Shown here piece after piece: positions 25,837 to 35,149 of a stretch of 64,000 nt of DNA. Made by a program: the position numbers and the translations under genes. The stretch spans positions 55,871 to 119,870 of the forward strand of contig JAITSY010000019.1 of NCBI GenBank assembly GCA_031287415.1, given 5' to 3'. The DNA is from Candidatus Methanorbis basalitermitum. Lineage in GTDB: Archaea; Halobacteriota; Methanomicrobia; Methanomicrobiales; Methanocorpusculaceae. The notes under the pieces were generated by a model. It ran no database searches, was not told the origin of the DNA, and saw nothing but the letters and a program-made list of their open reading frames with translations. The first letter of the stretch is position 1. Each line of letters begins with the position of its first letter.

Positions 25837-26639
25837 TACTCATGTCTCTCAAAATCGCCATTGACCGGGATGCAATGCTTGTGGTGGTAGGAACCGCACT
25901 GATAGTCTTCAATATAAACATCCACGCCATAGACCTCCTTGATCAGCTTTGCATCCAAAACGTCCTCCGGCGTTCCACTGGCAATCACCCTACCACCGTA
26001 GATCATCAGTGCCCTGTTTGCATAGAGAAATGCGTGATCCGGATTATGGGTTGAAAGAACAACACTATAGCCTTCCTTCGCAAGATCTGATATCCGGCGC
26101 ATCACCCGAAACTGATTGCCGTAGTCAAGATTCGCCGTCGGCTCATCCATGATCAGAATCCTTGCCTTCTGCACAAGTGCCCGGGCAATCAAAGCAAGCT
26201 GTCGCTCACCACCGCTGATCTCGCCATAGCCCGCATCTCGCAGATGGGAAATGCCGAGGCTTTCCATCGCCGCATATGCCTCATTGATGTGTATCCGGTT
26301 CGGTGAGGCGAGCAGGCGCACCTGATTGGCCAGACCCATCAGAACTACATCAAGAACCGTGTAGTTGAACACCGGATGTGTTGACTGCGGGATGTAGGCA
26401 ACATACTTTGCAATCTCCTTGTGATCCAGTGTCCTGATATCTTTACCATTGAGGTAAATGCTACCCTGATGATGCGGAAGAAACCCGAGAATACAGCGAA
26501 ACAGCGTACTCTTGCCAACGCCGTTCGGCCCGAGAACCGCCAGAAGCTCCCCTTCGGCAACCAAAAACGAAACATCGTTCAGCACCAGACGCGAGTTCCT
26601 GCTGTAAGCAAACGAAAGATGGGAAATCGCAAGGCTCAT
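25836..26639 (-). CDS. Iron/corrinoid ABC transporter ATPase (FecE/BtuD-like)
   Basis: 267 residues. GPNGVGKST is the Walker A motif, ISGGERQLALIARAL the signature and ILIMDEPTANLDYGN the Walker B region; STHNPDHAFLYANRALMI carries the switch histidine. The start overlaps the permease gene by 4 bp, so the two form one operon. With the FecCD-type permease and one of the two nearby binding proteins it completes a metal-complex or corrinoid importer. The histidine-rich tail (YHHKHCIPVNGDFERHE) is unusual and might touch metal. Confidence 0.88.
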   Translation of the reverse strand: MSLAISHLSFAYSRNSRLVLNDVSFLVAEGELLAVLGPNGVGKSTLFRCILGFLPHHQGSIYLNGKDIRTLDHKEIAKYVAYIPQSTHPVFNYTVLDVVLMGLANQVRLLASPNRIHINEAYAAMESLGISHLRDAGYGEISGGERQLALIARALVQKARILIMDEPTANLDYGNQFRVMRRISDLAKEGYSVVLSTHNPDHAFLYANRALMIYGGRVIASGTPEDVLDAKLIKEVYGVDVYIEDYQCGSYHHKHCIPVNGDFERHE

Positions 26640-27826
26640 GACCGCCTCTCCCCCATCATCAGCAGATAGGCAAAAATCGGTGCACCGACAAACGCCGTGA
26701 GAATGCCAAGCGGGACCTCGGTGATCGCAATAGTGCGGGAGAAGTCGTCCACCAGCAGCAGAAACCCTGCCCCCATAACGACTGCCGCGGGGATGATTCC
26801 CCGATAGTCATAGCCAAAGATCATGCGGCAAAAGTGCGGGATGACAAGGCCAACCCAGCCAATGAGACCAGAGATGGAGACGGCAACAGCGGTCACAAGC
26901 GTTGCGCAAACGATCACAATGAGCCGCAGCAGATTCGTGTTGACACCAATGCTCCGTGCCTCATCCTCACCGAGCGTCAGCACATTCATCCTCCATCGGA
27001 ACAGGCAAAGCGGGATAAGGCCGATAGTAATGACGGTAACCGCGAACAACAACTCATAGCCCCACTCAGCTCTGGCAAGGCTTCCCATCAGCCAGTAGGT
27101 GATTGCCGGCAGTTGATCATTGGTGTCGGCAACAAGCTTGATGTAGGAGGTGGCAGCACTGAAAAGGCTGCCTATCAGAATTCCGGCAAGCACCATGCTT
27201 AAGGTCGCAGATCCTTTGGCAAGACAGCTGATCAGGTACGCAACACCAACGGCAATGAGACCTCCCGCAAAGGCAAGAGTGGTAATAGCTCCGACTCCCA
27301 GATCAAAGTAAATGGCAAGAGCCGCACCAAATCCTGCCCCTGCCGATACCCCAAGGATCTCGGGAGAGACCAGGGGGTTTTGAAACATTCCCTGATACGC
27401 AGCACCAGCCGTTGACAGAGCTGCCCCTACAAAAATGGCCGCGAAAATTCTCGGAGCACGAATGTCAAAGACCACATTGCCAGCCATAGCATCAGGACTC
27501 GGAAGAACCGAGAAGAAGAGATCAAGAACATCGGCAAAAAACGCAGACAGATCAAGGGTCATAGCAGTCAGCAGAGAGAGAGGCGGTGGTAGTAAAAGAA
27601 AAGCGCTATAGGCGCTAAGCAGGTGCAGATCTTTGATGGCACCACAGAATGAGGAAAGAAACACCAAAACGACATCGGCAATATCGAGGGAATATCTGCC
27701 AACGGCAAAGGATCCAAGAGTGCAAACCACCGCAGCGAGGATCAGAAAAACAAACCGGAGCCAGTAGTTCGGCAGCTTCCGATCTGTTGTCTGCGCGGTC
27801 GAGACTGCATCAACCATAATGTACAT
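26636..27826 (-). CDS. Iron/corrinoid ABC transporter permease (FecCD/BtuC-like)
   Basis: 396 residues, with multiple hydrophobic segments. Family marks are IRAPRIFAAIFVGAALSTAG, YQGMFQNPLVSPEILGVSAG and GLIGWVGLVIPHFCRMIFG, the last being the loop that contacts the ATPase. It exceeds the normal 330-350 residues by an N-terminal extension that includes an extra hydrophobic stretch (LSAYSAFLLLPPPLSLL). It overlaps the ATPase gene. The region upstream to 28021 shows no gene. Confidence 0.88.
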   Translation of the reverse strand: MYIMVDAVSTAQTTDRKLPNYWLRFVFLILAAVVCTLGSFAVGRYSLDIADVVLVFLSSFCGAIKDLHLLSAYSAFLLLPPPLSLLTAMTLDLSAFFADVLDLFFSVLPSPDAMAGNVVFDIRAPRIFAAIFVGAALSTAGAAYQGMFQNPLVSPEILGVSAGAGFGAALAIYFDLGVGAITTLAFAGGLIAVGVAYLISCLAKGSATLSMVLAGILIGSLFSAATSYIKLVADTNDQLPAITYWLMGSLARAEWGYELLFAVTVITIGLIPLCLFRWRMNVLTLGEDEARSIGVNTNLLRLIVIVCATLVTAVAVSISGLIGWVGLVIPHFCRMIFGYDYRGIIPAAVVMGAGFLLLVDDFSRTIAITEVPLGILTAFVGAPIFAYLLMMGERRS

Positions 27827-28021
27827 ACAAGTTTTCTTTTGGAAACTAATTAAGCCTCTTCATAAAAGCTGATTTTGTTAATGACAAATTCTCTACCAAT
27901 CAGCAGGGCAGTCATGGCCAAAGCCGTGGACAACCAAGACGCTGCTGAAAGCAGAAGTCCCCTGTCCCTGATGCCTAACACACACGAAAAAAACAAAAAA
28001 TGATGCTGTGACTGATCCCGA

Positions 28022-30112
28022 TTATGCTGTAAAGGCAAGAATGACCGGTACAAACACCAGAGCAATCATGCTCATCAACTTGATCAGAATGTTCAGAGCA
28101 GGTCCGGAAGTATCCTTGAACGGATCCCCGACAGTATCACCAACCACTGCTGCCTTGTGGGCATCAGAGCCTTTTCCACCAAAGTTGCCAAGCTCTATGT
28201 ACTTCTTTGCGTTGTCCCAGGCACCCCCGGCGTTTGCCATGGTAAGTGCCAGGAGAACGCCAGTAACAAGAGAACCAACAAGGAGGCCTCCGAGGGCAAG
28301 CCGACCGAGAGCCAGACCGATGATAATCGGAGCCGCGATTGCAATAACGCCCGGCAGAATCATCTTGCGGATTGCAGAGTCGGTTGCAATTGCAACCACG
28401 GATGTATAGTCTGGCTCTACAGTACCCTCCATCAGGCCTTTGATCTCTTTGAACTGGCGGCGGACCTCAATCACAATTTTCTGTGCTGCCTGACCGACGG
28501 CAGTCATGGTAAGTGCAGAGAAGAGAAATGGCAGCATGCCGCCAATGAGGATCCCGATGAACACATTGGTGTCCAACAGATCAATTGCGGTGAGATTTAC
28601 TGCCATTGCGTAGGCACTGAAGAGTGCAAGAGCTGTAAGAGCTGCAGATCCGATGGCAAATCCTTTGCCGATGGCCGCAGTGGTGTTGCCGACCGCATCA
28701 AGGGTGTCGGTGATCTCACGAACTGCATGGGGCTGCCCAGACATCTCTGCAATACCGCCTGCGTTGTCTGCAACCGGGCCGTATGCATCAACTGCAAGGG
28801 TCAGACCAAGAGTGGACAGCATGCCGACTGCTGCAATACCAATACCGTACATACCAGCGAAGTGGTAAGCAACATAGGTTGCGGCTGCGATGATCAGAAC
28901 CGGCCAGACGGTTGACTCCATACCTTTAGCAAAACCATTGATGATGCTGGTTGCAGCTCCGATCTGGCAAGACGCGGAGATTGCCTTGGTCGGCTTGCAG
29001 TCAAAAGAGGTGTAGTACTCGGTGATCAGGCCGATGCCGAATCCCGCAACAAGACCAGCGATGGTTGCAAACCAGATACCCATACCAAAATCTCCACCAA
29101 TAAGGCAGCTGGTCAGCAAGTAGGTTGCAGCCACGGAGAGGACCAGTGCAATGAGAGTCCCGGTATTGAATGCCTTGTGGATTGCAGAAGGCTCATTCTT
29201 CTTTGTCCTCACGAACAGAGTACCTACCGCCGCTGCAATGATGCCGAAGGCAGCTATCAGCATCGGCAGAAGAATGATGTTGAGCGCCAAAACGCTCTCA
29301 CCGAAGAGATTCTGTGCAAAGACGGTACCGACTGCCCCAAGAGCCATGGATGCAACGATCGATCCCACATAGGATTCAAACAGATCTGCGCCCATACCTG
29401 CGACATCACCGACGTTGTCGCCGACATTGTCTGCAACAACAGCTGGGTTACGAGGATCGTCTTCAGGAATACCTGCCTCGACTTTACCTACGAGATCTGC
29501 ACCGACGTCAGCAGCTTTTGTAAAAATGCCGCCACCAACCCGGGCGAAGAGCGCAACAGAAGATGCACCAAAACCAAATGCGGCCATGTTGGAGACTGTC
29601 GCCTCTATTGCCGCAATATCGCTCAACCCACCAAAAATAGCGATTAATGTGAGAAAGACAACGGATGCGCCAAGAAGACCCAGACCAACCACAGACATAC
29701 CCATAACCGAGCCGCTTGCAAAGGAGATCCTAACCGCATCAGCAATACCGCGTTTTGCGGCATTGGTGGTTCTTACGTTTGCCTTAGTTGCGCTGTGCAT
29801 ACCGATATAGCCTGCAAGCGAGGAAAGAACTGCACCGATGGTGTATGCGGGTGCTGCCCAAATGCTCAATTTGCCGCCGGTGACAAAGGAAAGGACTACA
29901 AGAATAACAACAATAACGACAACAAAGATACCAATTGCACGATACTGACGGTTCAAAAAGACCATTGCACCAAGATGGATGGCGGCTGCGATCTTCTGCA
30001 TCTTTTCGTCGCCGGCTCCCTCTTTCTTCACCACGAAGTAAGAGTAGAGAGCGAAGAGAAGGCCGATAACGGCACATATTGGAGCGAGATAAATCAGATC
30101 CATATGAATCAA
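28022..30112 (-). CDS. hppA: Membrane-bound ion-pumping pyrophosphatase
   Basis: 696 residues (693 from the ATG for MDLIY). It hydrolyses pyrophosphate and pumps H+ or Na+ across the membrane. The active-site loops are present: [20 protein letters not shown], then DNVGDNVGD with its aspartates, and the C-terminal [19 protein letters not shown]. In the [10 protein letters not shown] motif the position that separates subfamilies holds alanine and not lysine, which is the mark of the K+-dependent subclass; that class includes both Na+ and H+ pumps. The gene stands alone on the minus strand. Pyrophosphate from biosynthesis could thus support the ion gradient in this methanogen. Confidence 0.95.
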   Translation of the reverse strand: MIHMDLIYLAPICAVIGLLFALYSYFVVKKEGAGDEKMQKIAAAIHLGAMVFLNRQYRAIGIFVVVIVVILVVLSFVTGGKLSIWAAPAYTIGAVLSSLAGYIGMHSATKANVRTTNAAKRGIADAVRISFASGSVMGMSVVGLGLLGASVVFLTLIAIFGGLSDIAAIEATVSNMAAFGFGASSVALFARVGGGIFTKAADVGADLVGKVEAGIPEDDPRNPAVVADNVGDNVGDVAGMGADLFESYVGSIVASMALGAVGTVFAQNLFGESVLALNIILLPMLIAAFGIIAAAVGTLFVRTKKNEPSAIHKAFNTGTLIALVLSVAATYLLTSCLIGGDFGMGIWFATIAGLVAGFGIGLITEYYTSFDCKPTKAISASCQIGAATSIINGFAKGMESTVWPVLIIAAATYVAYHFAGMYGIGIAAVGMLSTLGLTLAVDAYGPVADNAGGIAEMSGQPHAVREITDTLDAVGNTTAAIGKGFAIGSAALTALALFSAYAMAVNLTAIDLLDTNVFIGILIGGMLPFLFSALTMTAVGQAAQKIVIEVRRQFKEIKGLMEGTVEPDYTSVVAIATDSAIRKMILPGVIAIAAPIIIGLALGRLALGGLLVGSLVTGVLLALTMANAGGAWDNAKKYIELGNFGGKGSDAHKAAVVGDTVGDPFKDTSGPALNILIKLMSMIALVFVPVILAFTA

Positions 30113-30333
30113 AAACCCCCGGATATCCGGATAAATTTTCCTTTATAGTAGAGAACGGACTACCTAATAATACTATTGTAAATAGAGTTTCCGGCATTAC
30201 CATAAAAACAAGGCGTACGCAAGATATGCAATACCTGTAAGGCAACGGAACCTCGCCTGCCTGTTGTAGGTGGCTGGGCTATAAAACCAAAGGCTTTGCA
30301 GCTAGTGACGAACTTTGCACGATAGAGATATCA

Positions 30334-31764
30334 TCAGGTTTCCTTTTTGCCCAGGAAGCAGAATTTCTCATACTCCATTGTCTGCATATCCACCACAACC
30401 ACTTCGGCAGGTGTCGGCGTGATGTTCATCTGCTTTTGGAAAGAGGTCTGGCTCTGCCAAGTTCCAGCGTTCACACCAAGCACCCCGCGATAGGTAATCA
30501 CGGCACTGACATGAACGTGGCCAGTCAGCAGAATGTCGGGGACATTGCGGATCACCAGATGATCGGTAGGCGTTGAAAGAAGAGGGGTCCGCTGCCCATA
30601 TATCGGGCCAAGATGGCGGCGTTTGAGCATCTCCTCCATAATCTCACCAGGATGATCATACGAGGTTCCCGGAAGGAACTTAATCATATCATCGATGCTT
30701 CTGCCGTGGTACATCAAAACATTCACTGACTGGAGGCTCACGATCGCAGGATTCTCAACGAAAGTGACGTTGGAGGGAAACTTCGTACAGAATTCCTCCG
30801 GAAGAACCGGCTGGGGTTCGGCGGCCCGCACTGCATCGTGGTTGCCGGGGGACAGAACAATCTGCAGATGCGACGGCAGTGCCGACAGCATTTCGCCGAC
30901 AGCATCGTACTGTTCATAGATTGTTTTGATGTGCAACTCTTTGTCCTGATTCGGATAGACGCCGATGCCGTCTACGACATCACCTGCTATCAGGAGGTAC
31001 TTAATCTCAGGTGTTTCCTCAAGCCATGAAGCGAAGCGACTCCACGCGGCGAGAAGAAACGTGTCGCTCCCCACATGCACATCCGAAATGAGGGCAGTTT
31101 TTCCCGGCTCTTTTGACGGAGAAATGGTATGGGTCAGGGGAATCTCCGGCCGGAACAGCACTTCCGAAAAGATCATTCCCCCTCCCCCACCGATGCCACC
31201 AGCAAGTTTACCGCGGACACCGATAACCTCGTCGGGAAGGATCTTCTCCACTTCATCAAACTCCTCGCGATTTTTGTTGAACAACACCTTGATAGTACCA
31301 GTCGGATCCTCGATCTCCACAATCCGATGACCCTTGGCACTAGCCAAACTTTCGACAACCATGCCAATCGCACCAATATCCGTGCCAGAAAATTGGTTGC
31401 TCTGCCTGACAAGGGCCTCAATTGGGACAGGGTTGACGCGGGGACGCATCATCGCGGCAAGAGCATCGTACCGATCGCGGAATAGGGCAAACGACTCCTC
31501 AGGATTTGCCGTCGGTACTGAGGATCCTTTCTTTCCTGAGAGAATCTCCGGCATCAGACTCACCCCAATCGCAAGCTTGTCAAACCACGAGACTGCCATT
31601 CCCTGAACCACCTTCGGTGTCACCACCGAAACAGCCGACGGCAGTGAACTGATGATTCCTTCAATAGTACCGGAACCGCTGCTTTCACTAATATAAGTGA
31701 CAACCGCTGGATGGACCAGCAGACCTGCCTCAAGGAACCGTGCGACGATCTCGTTTTTCTGCAT
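30334..31764 (-). CDS. polB: DNA polymerase D small subunit DP1
   Basis: 476 residues from MQKNEIVARFLEAG. The C-terminal half is a calcineurin-like phosphoesterase with all metal motifs: SDVHVGSD, GDVVDGIG, LSPGNHD and LTGHVHVS. It is the proofreading 3'-5' exonuclease of the archaeal replicative polymerase. An OB-fold-like segment (RIVEIEDPTGTIKVLF) lies before it. I preferred the ATG at 31764 over much earlier in-frame starts, which would add a cysteine-rich stretch not seen in DP1; a start at 31797 is also possible. The gene lies about 1.4 kb from the aminotransferase-orc1 end and its upstream region carries an ORB-like sequence. Confidence 0.92.
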   Translation of the reverse strand: MQKNEIVARFLEAGLLVHPAVVTYISESSGSGTIEGIISSLPSAVSVVTPKVVQGMAVSWFDKLAIGVSLMPEILSGKKGSSVPTANPEESFALFRDRYDALAAMMRPRVNPVPIEALVRQSNQFSGTDIGAIGMVVESLASAKGHRIVEIEDPTGTIKVLFNKNREEFDEVEKILPDEVIGVRGKLAGGIGGGGGMIFSEVLFRPEIPLTHTISPSKEPGKTALISDVHVGSDTFLLAAWSRFASWLEETPEIKYLLIAGDVVDGIGVYPNQDKELHIKTIYEQYDAVGEMLSALPSHLQIVLSPGNHDAVRAAEPQPVLPEEFCTKFPSNVTFVENPAIVSLQSVNVLMYHGRSIDDMIKFLPGTSYDHPGEIMEEMLKRRHLGPIYGQRTPLLSTPTDHLVIRNVPDILLTGHVHVSAVITYRGVLGVNAGTWQSQTSFQKQMNITPTPAEVVVVDMQTMEYEKFCFLGKKET

Positions 31765-31792
31765 GGAAAAATGAATAGAGTGTGTAAATACC

Positions 31793-31812
31793 TCCATTCG
31801 AAACAAATGGAT
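31793..31812 (+). promoter_or_regulatory. ORB-like half site upstream of DP1
   Basis: TCCATTCGAAACAAATGGAT shares TCCATTCGAAACA with the box at 34819 but lacks the GGGG run. It may be a degenerate origin recognition box at the DP1 promoter, or chance. Confidence 0.35.
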
Positions 31813-31819
31813 AAATATT

Positions 31820-32983
31820 TTAGCTGTGCAATGACGCAACGAACATACCAATGCGGCGAACAGATTCAACAAGCTTGAACCTATCAACCGCATAGCAGGC
31901 TCGTATATGATCGCAGCCACTTTCACCAAACGCACTGCCCGGCACAACCGCCACATGCTGCTCCGTTAAGAGCCGCGTGGCAAACTCCTCGCCTGACAAC
32001 CCAGTGCCCTCAATTGAGGGGAAGGCATAGAACGCACCCCTCGGCAGGTGGCAGGGAAGGCCGATATCGTTGAGGCCCTTGACAAACAAGTCTCTTCTGA
32101 CGCGGTACTCCGCAACCATCTCGTTCTTTGCCTCTTCCCCGGTTTTCAGCGCCTCTATCGCAGCAAACTGTGCAATGGTTGGTGCGGACATCATCACGTA
32201 CTGATGAAGCTTCAGCACCGCTTCGGCGAGTTCCTTCGGGGCGCAGATGTAGCCAACCCGCCAGCCAGTCATGGAATAGGCTTTGGAAAAGCCATTGAGG
32301 GTAATCGTCCGATCCCATAACCCGTCAATTGCAGCGGCCGAAACATGATGAGCGTCATAGGTCAGCTCCGCGTACACTTCATCAGAGATCAGGAGAAGAT
32401 CGTGATCGATGATGATGTCAGAGATGGCCTTCAGATCATCTTCCTCCATCACTCCACCAGTCGGATTGTTCGGGAAGTTGATTAGCAGCACCTTCGTCGC
32501 AGGCGTCAGAGACTCCATCAGCGCCTCGGGTGTTATAGTGAACTGATCCTGTTCACGGCATGGCAGGGCCTTCGGGCGGCCGCCAGCCATCAGCACCTCT
32601 GGATGATACGAGACAAAGCAAGGATCGATCACCAGCACCTCATCTCCAGGATTCACCACAGCCCGAATAGCAACATCCAGTGCCTCAGAAACACCGGTTG
32701 TTACAACTATCTCAGTTTCTGGAGAGTACGCTGTGTGGTAACGCCGTTCAAGATCAGCGGCGAGCAGTTCCCTCAGTTCAGCAAGACCACGGTTTGACGT
32801 GTACATCGTCATTCCCTTTTCGATTGAGGAGATGGCAGCACTGGAGATATTGCGCGGTGTATGAAAATCTGGCTCACCAACACCAAGGCTGATCACATTG
32901 TCCATTGTGAGCAGCAGATCAAAGAACTTCCGGATACCCGACGAAGGGAGCGCTGCAGCCATGTGCGATACAAAATTTTGCAT
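31820..32983 (-). CDS. Aspartate/aromatic-type aminotransferase (PLP, class I)
   Basis: 387 residues. The PLP lysine lies in NGFSKAYSMTGWRVGY; the cofactor pocket NFPNNPTGG and the ISDEVYAELTYD aspartate are present. The N-terminus SLGVGEPDFHTPRNIS is standard for fold-type I class I enzymes. Substrate (aspartate, aromatic amino acids or another) is not decided by sequence. Only 12 bp separate it from the stop of the 40-residue ORF upstream, so they are probably cotranscribed. Confidence 0.9.
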   Translation of the reverse strand: MQNFVSHMAAALPSSGIRKFFDLLLTMDNVISLGVGEPDFHTPRNISSAAISSIEKGMTMYTSNRGLAELRELLAADLERRYHTAYSPETEIVVTTGVSEALDVAIRAVVNPGDEVLVIDPCFVSYHPEVLMAGGRPKALPCREQDQFTITPEALMESLTPATKVLLINFPNNPTGGVMEEDDLKAISDIIIDHDLLLISDEVYAELTYDAHHVSAAAIDGLWDRTITLNGFSKAYSMTGWRVGYICAPKELAEAVLKLHQYVMMSAPTIAQFAAIEALKTGEEAKNEMVAEYRVRRDLFVKGLNDIGLPCHLPRGAFYAFPSIEGTGLSGEEFATRLLTEQHVAVVPGSAFGESGCDHIRACYAVDRFKLVESVRRIGMFVASLHS

Positions 32984-32995
32984 GATTTTTCACCT

Positions 32996-33118
32996 TCAGA
33001 CCGCGGTTGGCAGCCAGCTGCCAGCCCGTGACATCTCAACGCCATGATCTCTGCATGTCCTCATAACGATCTGCGCCATAATGCCGCAAATTCCATAGAG
33101 TATAACTTCGTTGTCCAT
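32996..33118 (-). CDS. Small protein of 40 residues, unknown function
   Basis: Begins MDNEVILYGICGIMAQIVM and ends GSWLPTAV. A short hydrophobic helix holds a CGI motif and the tail has a second cysteine (RTCRDHG). It is placed between orc1/cdc6 (stop at 33151) and the aminotransferase, 12 bp before the latter. I do not recognise the family; a weakly hydrophobic peptide or leader-like ORF is possible. Support is position, codon-like composition and a short intergenic distance only. Confidence 0.45.
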   Translation of the reverse strand: MDNEVILYGICGIMAQIVMRTCRDHGVEMSRAGSWLPTAV

Positions 33119-33150
33119 GATTGTTTCACCCGCTGTGACTGCTCTTAGAA

Positions 33151-34407
33151 CTACAGGAGCGGATGCAGAATGCTACACTCCCGCAGACTAGGATCGTTCA
33201 TTACTACTGTACGTATCTGATTAGTGAGACCGTTGAAATAGATTTCTGTTGTACGACCATGACGGCCGTGAGAAACGACACGAGTGGTGACAATGCCAAG
33301 CATATTGAGCTCATTGATGAGATCAGAAACTCGTCGATGTGTTAAAGGTTCAACATCCAGCTCCTTTGCAAGCTCGTGGTATACATTGATGACGCTCCCA
33401 CTGGTAAAGACTTTCTGACCTGCAGAAAAAGCCAGAAGCATAGAACAGAGAACCATTTTGCCCTGGCGGGGAAGAGTCTGGATACATTCGCTTATGGTAT
33501 CGGTCTCAATACTTACCTGGGCGCGACGGACATGCATCTCAAGAACCTTCTCAGATGATGCCCGCTCGGCCAGCTCACCAGAAACACGGAGGAGGTCCAG
33601 AGCCCGTCGAGCATCTCCATGCTCCTGGGCAGCAATTGCTGCACACAAAGCGATGATATCCTCATTTACAGTACCAGGGAGGAAAGCTATTTCAGCACGC
33701 TGATGCAAAATGTCTTGCAGCTGAACTGCATCATATGGTGGAAAAACCAGTTCTTCCTCAGAAAGGGAAGAAAGCACACGCGGATCAAGAAAATCTTTGA
33801 AAGTGAGATCATTGGAAATACCAATGATGCTGACTCGAGCATTTTTGAGGTCACTGTTGATCCTGGTAAGGTTGTAGAGTGTATCATCTCCACTTTTTTT
33901 AACAAGCTTATCAATTTCATCAAGTACAATAACCTGCAGGCCACCTACCTGCTCAAGGACGTTTTTCAGTTCAGAGTATACCTGATCGGTATGCCAGCCA
34001 GTTGTAGGAATAGTATTCTTGATTCGGTCACTTGGCTTGAGATCATGGCCGCTAATATAATTTGCAATCTGGGCAAGTACCCGGTACTGCGTATCGATGG
34101 TTTCACAATTAAGATGAACCATTCGGCAGGGAGAAAAGTCAGAACTTTCATTTTCCAGTTCAGACCCAACAAACTTGACAGTTGCTGTTTTCCCAGTACC
34201 GGTCTTCCCATAAATAAGAATGTTAGATGGGGTTGCACCCTGAAGAGCAGGTGCAAGAATTACTGCAATCAACTCGATTTGATCCATACGATGTGGCAGC
34301 TCTCTTGGACTGTAGCTATGGCGAAGAACTTCCCGATTCTGAAAAATTTTGTTTTTAGCTGTATATTTTTTGAAAAGGCTGGTGGATTTATGTGATTCAT
34401 CAAACAT
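33151..34407 (-). CDS. cdc6: Origin-binding initiator Orc1/Cdc6
   Basis: 418 residues. Walker A GKTGTGKT (67-74), Walker B VIVLDEIDKL, sensor 1 GISNDLTF and the arginine-rich GDARRALDLLR sensor 2 are all present, followed by a C-terminal winged-helix domain (EPLTHRRVSDLINELNMLGI) that binds origin recognition boxes. It initiates replication by binding the origin and loading MCM. It is transcribed away from an AT-rich 570-bp region that carries three ORB-like boxes, as in many archaeal chromosomes where the initiator gene lies next to its origin. Confidence 0.95.
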   Translation of the reverse strand: MFDESHKSTSLFKKYTAKNKIFQNREVLRHSYSPRELPHRMDQIELIAVILAPALQGATPSNILIYGKTGTGKTATVKFVGSELENESSDFSPCRMVHLNCETIDTQYRVLAQIANYISGHDLKPSDRIKNTIPTTGWHTDQVYSELKNVLEQVGGLQVIVLDEIDKLVKKSGDDTLYNLTRINSDLKNARVSIIGISNDLTFKDFLDPRVLSSLSEEELVFPPYDAVQLQDILHQRAEIAFLPGTVNEDIIALCAAIAAQEHGDARRALDLLRVSGELAERASSEKVLEMHVRRAQVSIETDTISECIQTLPRQGKMVLCSMLLAFSAGQKVFTSGSVINVYHELAKELDVEPLTHRRVSDLINELNMLGIVTTRVVSHGRHGRTTEIYFNGLTNQIRTVVMNDPSLRECSILHPLL

Positions 34408-34463
34408 AGTGTATCAAATCTATAGACTACCTATATGATGTTTTTCCTATTAATAAACCACTG

Positions 34464-34490
34464 TTTCCAATGGAAAGGAGCTTTATGGGG
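34464..34490 (+). promoter_or_regulatory. ORB-like box 1
   Basis: TTTCCAATGGAAA palindrome followed by GGAGCTTTATGGGG: the paired half-sites plus G-string layout of origin recognition boxes. Confidence 0.6.
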
Positions 34491-34545
34491 CAGATACTTA
34501 AAGATTGAATCTTTCTATATAAGTAATGAAAATGAGATGCTTAGT

Positions 34546-34572
34546 CCCCCACCCCTTTATTTCAAATGGAAG
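34546..34572 (-). promoter_or_regulatory. ORB-like box 2
   Basis: Minus strand CTTCCATTTGAAATAAAGGGG followed, after its first bases, by TGGGGG; same core (TTCCAnTnGAAA plus G-string) as box 3, in the opposite orientation to box 1. Confidence 0.65.
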
Positions 34573-34818
34573 ACATAAGTTGTATGCATGTAAAAATTCC
34601 TACTATTTATTACTCAATTTTCTCCGTTTCATTTCAATAATTTCTTTAATTTTTTATTTAACTTTCGATTTTTATAGTAATATATAACTATTCTATTTTT
34701 TATGGTAATATCATATGCTATAAAAAAGAAAACTTTTATACTATTAAAGAATAAAGTAATTATGATTTGTAAGATTTTATATAGATAGCACTCTTTTTAT
34801 GCAGATATTTTCTATATG

Positions 34819-34843
34819 TTCCATTCGAAACAGAGGGGTTGGG
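34819..34843 (+). promoter_or_regulatory. ORB-like box 3
   Basis: TTCCATTCGAAACAGAGGGG followed by TTGGG, the best match to the haloarchaeal/methanogen-type ORB layout in the window. Confidence 0.65.
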
Positions 34844-34959
34844 CATATTACTATTTACTTATAACTCTCATAACTCTAAAAATTATGAATTTTATTATAA
34901 TGTTGAATTATATACTCATAAATTAAGTATTTTATTTTTATGTCCAATATTAATGTGTA

Positions 34960-35145
34960 TTGTTATACGAAAAATTTGAGGAGTTGTCCCAATCGGAACT
35001 ATCTGCTATAGATTAGATACCTCGATAGTGTCGTCTATCTACATTGCAGTTGCCAACAACTACCAAAAATGCTTGACTGCAAACACTGTAACAATACTCT
35101 CTCCAAAATGCTATTAGTGGTTACAAAGGCGGATCTAACCTGGCG
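34960..35145 (+). pseudogene. 5' fragment of an IS1595-type transposase
   Basis: From TTG at 34960 the frame reads LLYEKFEELSQSELSAID before a stop, nearly the same as the intact start at 63941 (LYKEFEELFPSELSAIEYF). A cysteine pair piece (CKHC) follows at about 35077 in another frame. The rest of the element is missing. Confidence 0.65.
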
Positions 35146-35149
35146 ATAT

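Larger units (their letters stand above)
34408..34959. other. Candidate replication origin next to orc1/cdc6
   Basis: Gene-free, very AT-rich DNA upstream of orc1/cdc6 with three ORB-like boxes (34464-34490, 34546-34572, 34819-34843). The first two face each other on opposite strands around about 55 bp; the third is on the plus strand about 250 bp further. Between them lies almost pure A/T sequence that could serve as the unwinding element. Position next to the initiator gene is the classic archaeal layout. Confidence 0.65.

Noticed and set aside
28157..28915. 252-codon cysteine-rich plus-strand frame opposite hppA
   Set aside because: Antisense shadow; the cysteine wealth comes from alanine-rich codons on the other strand.
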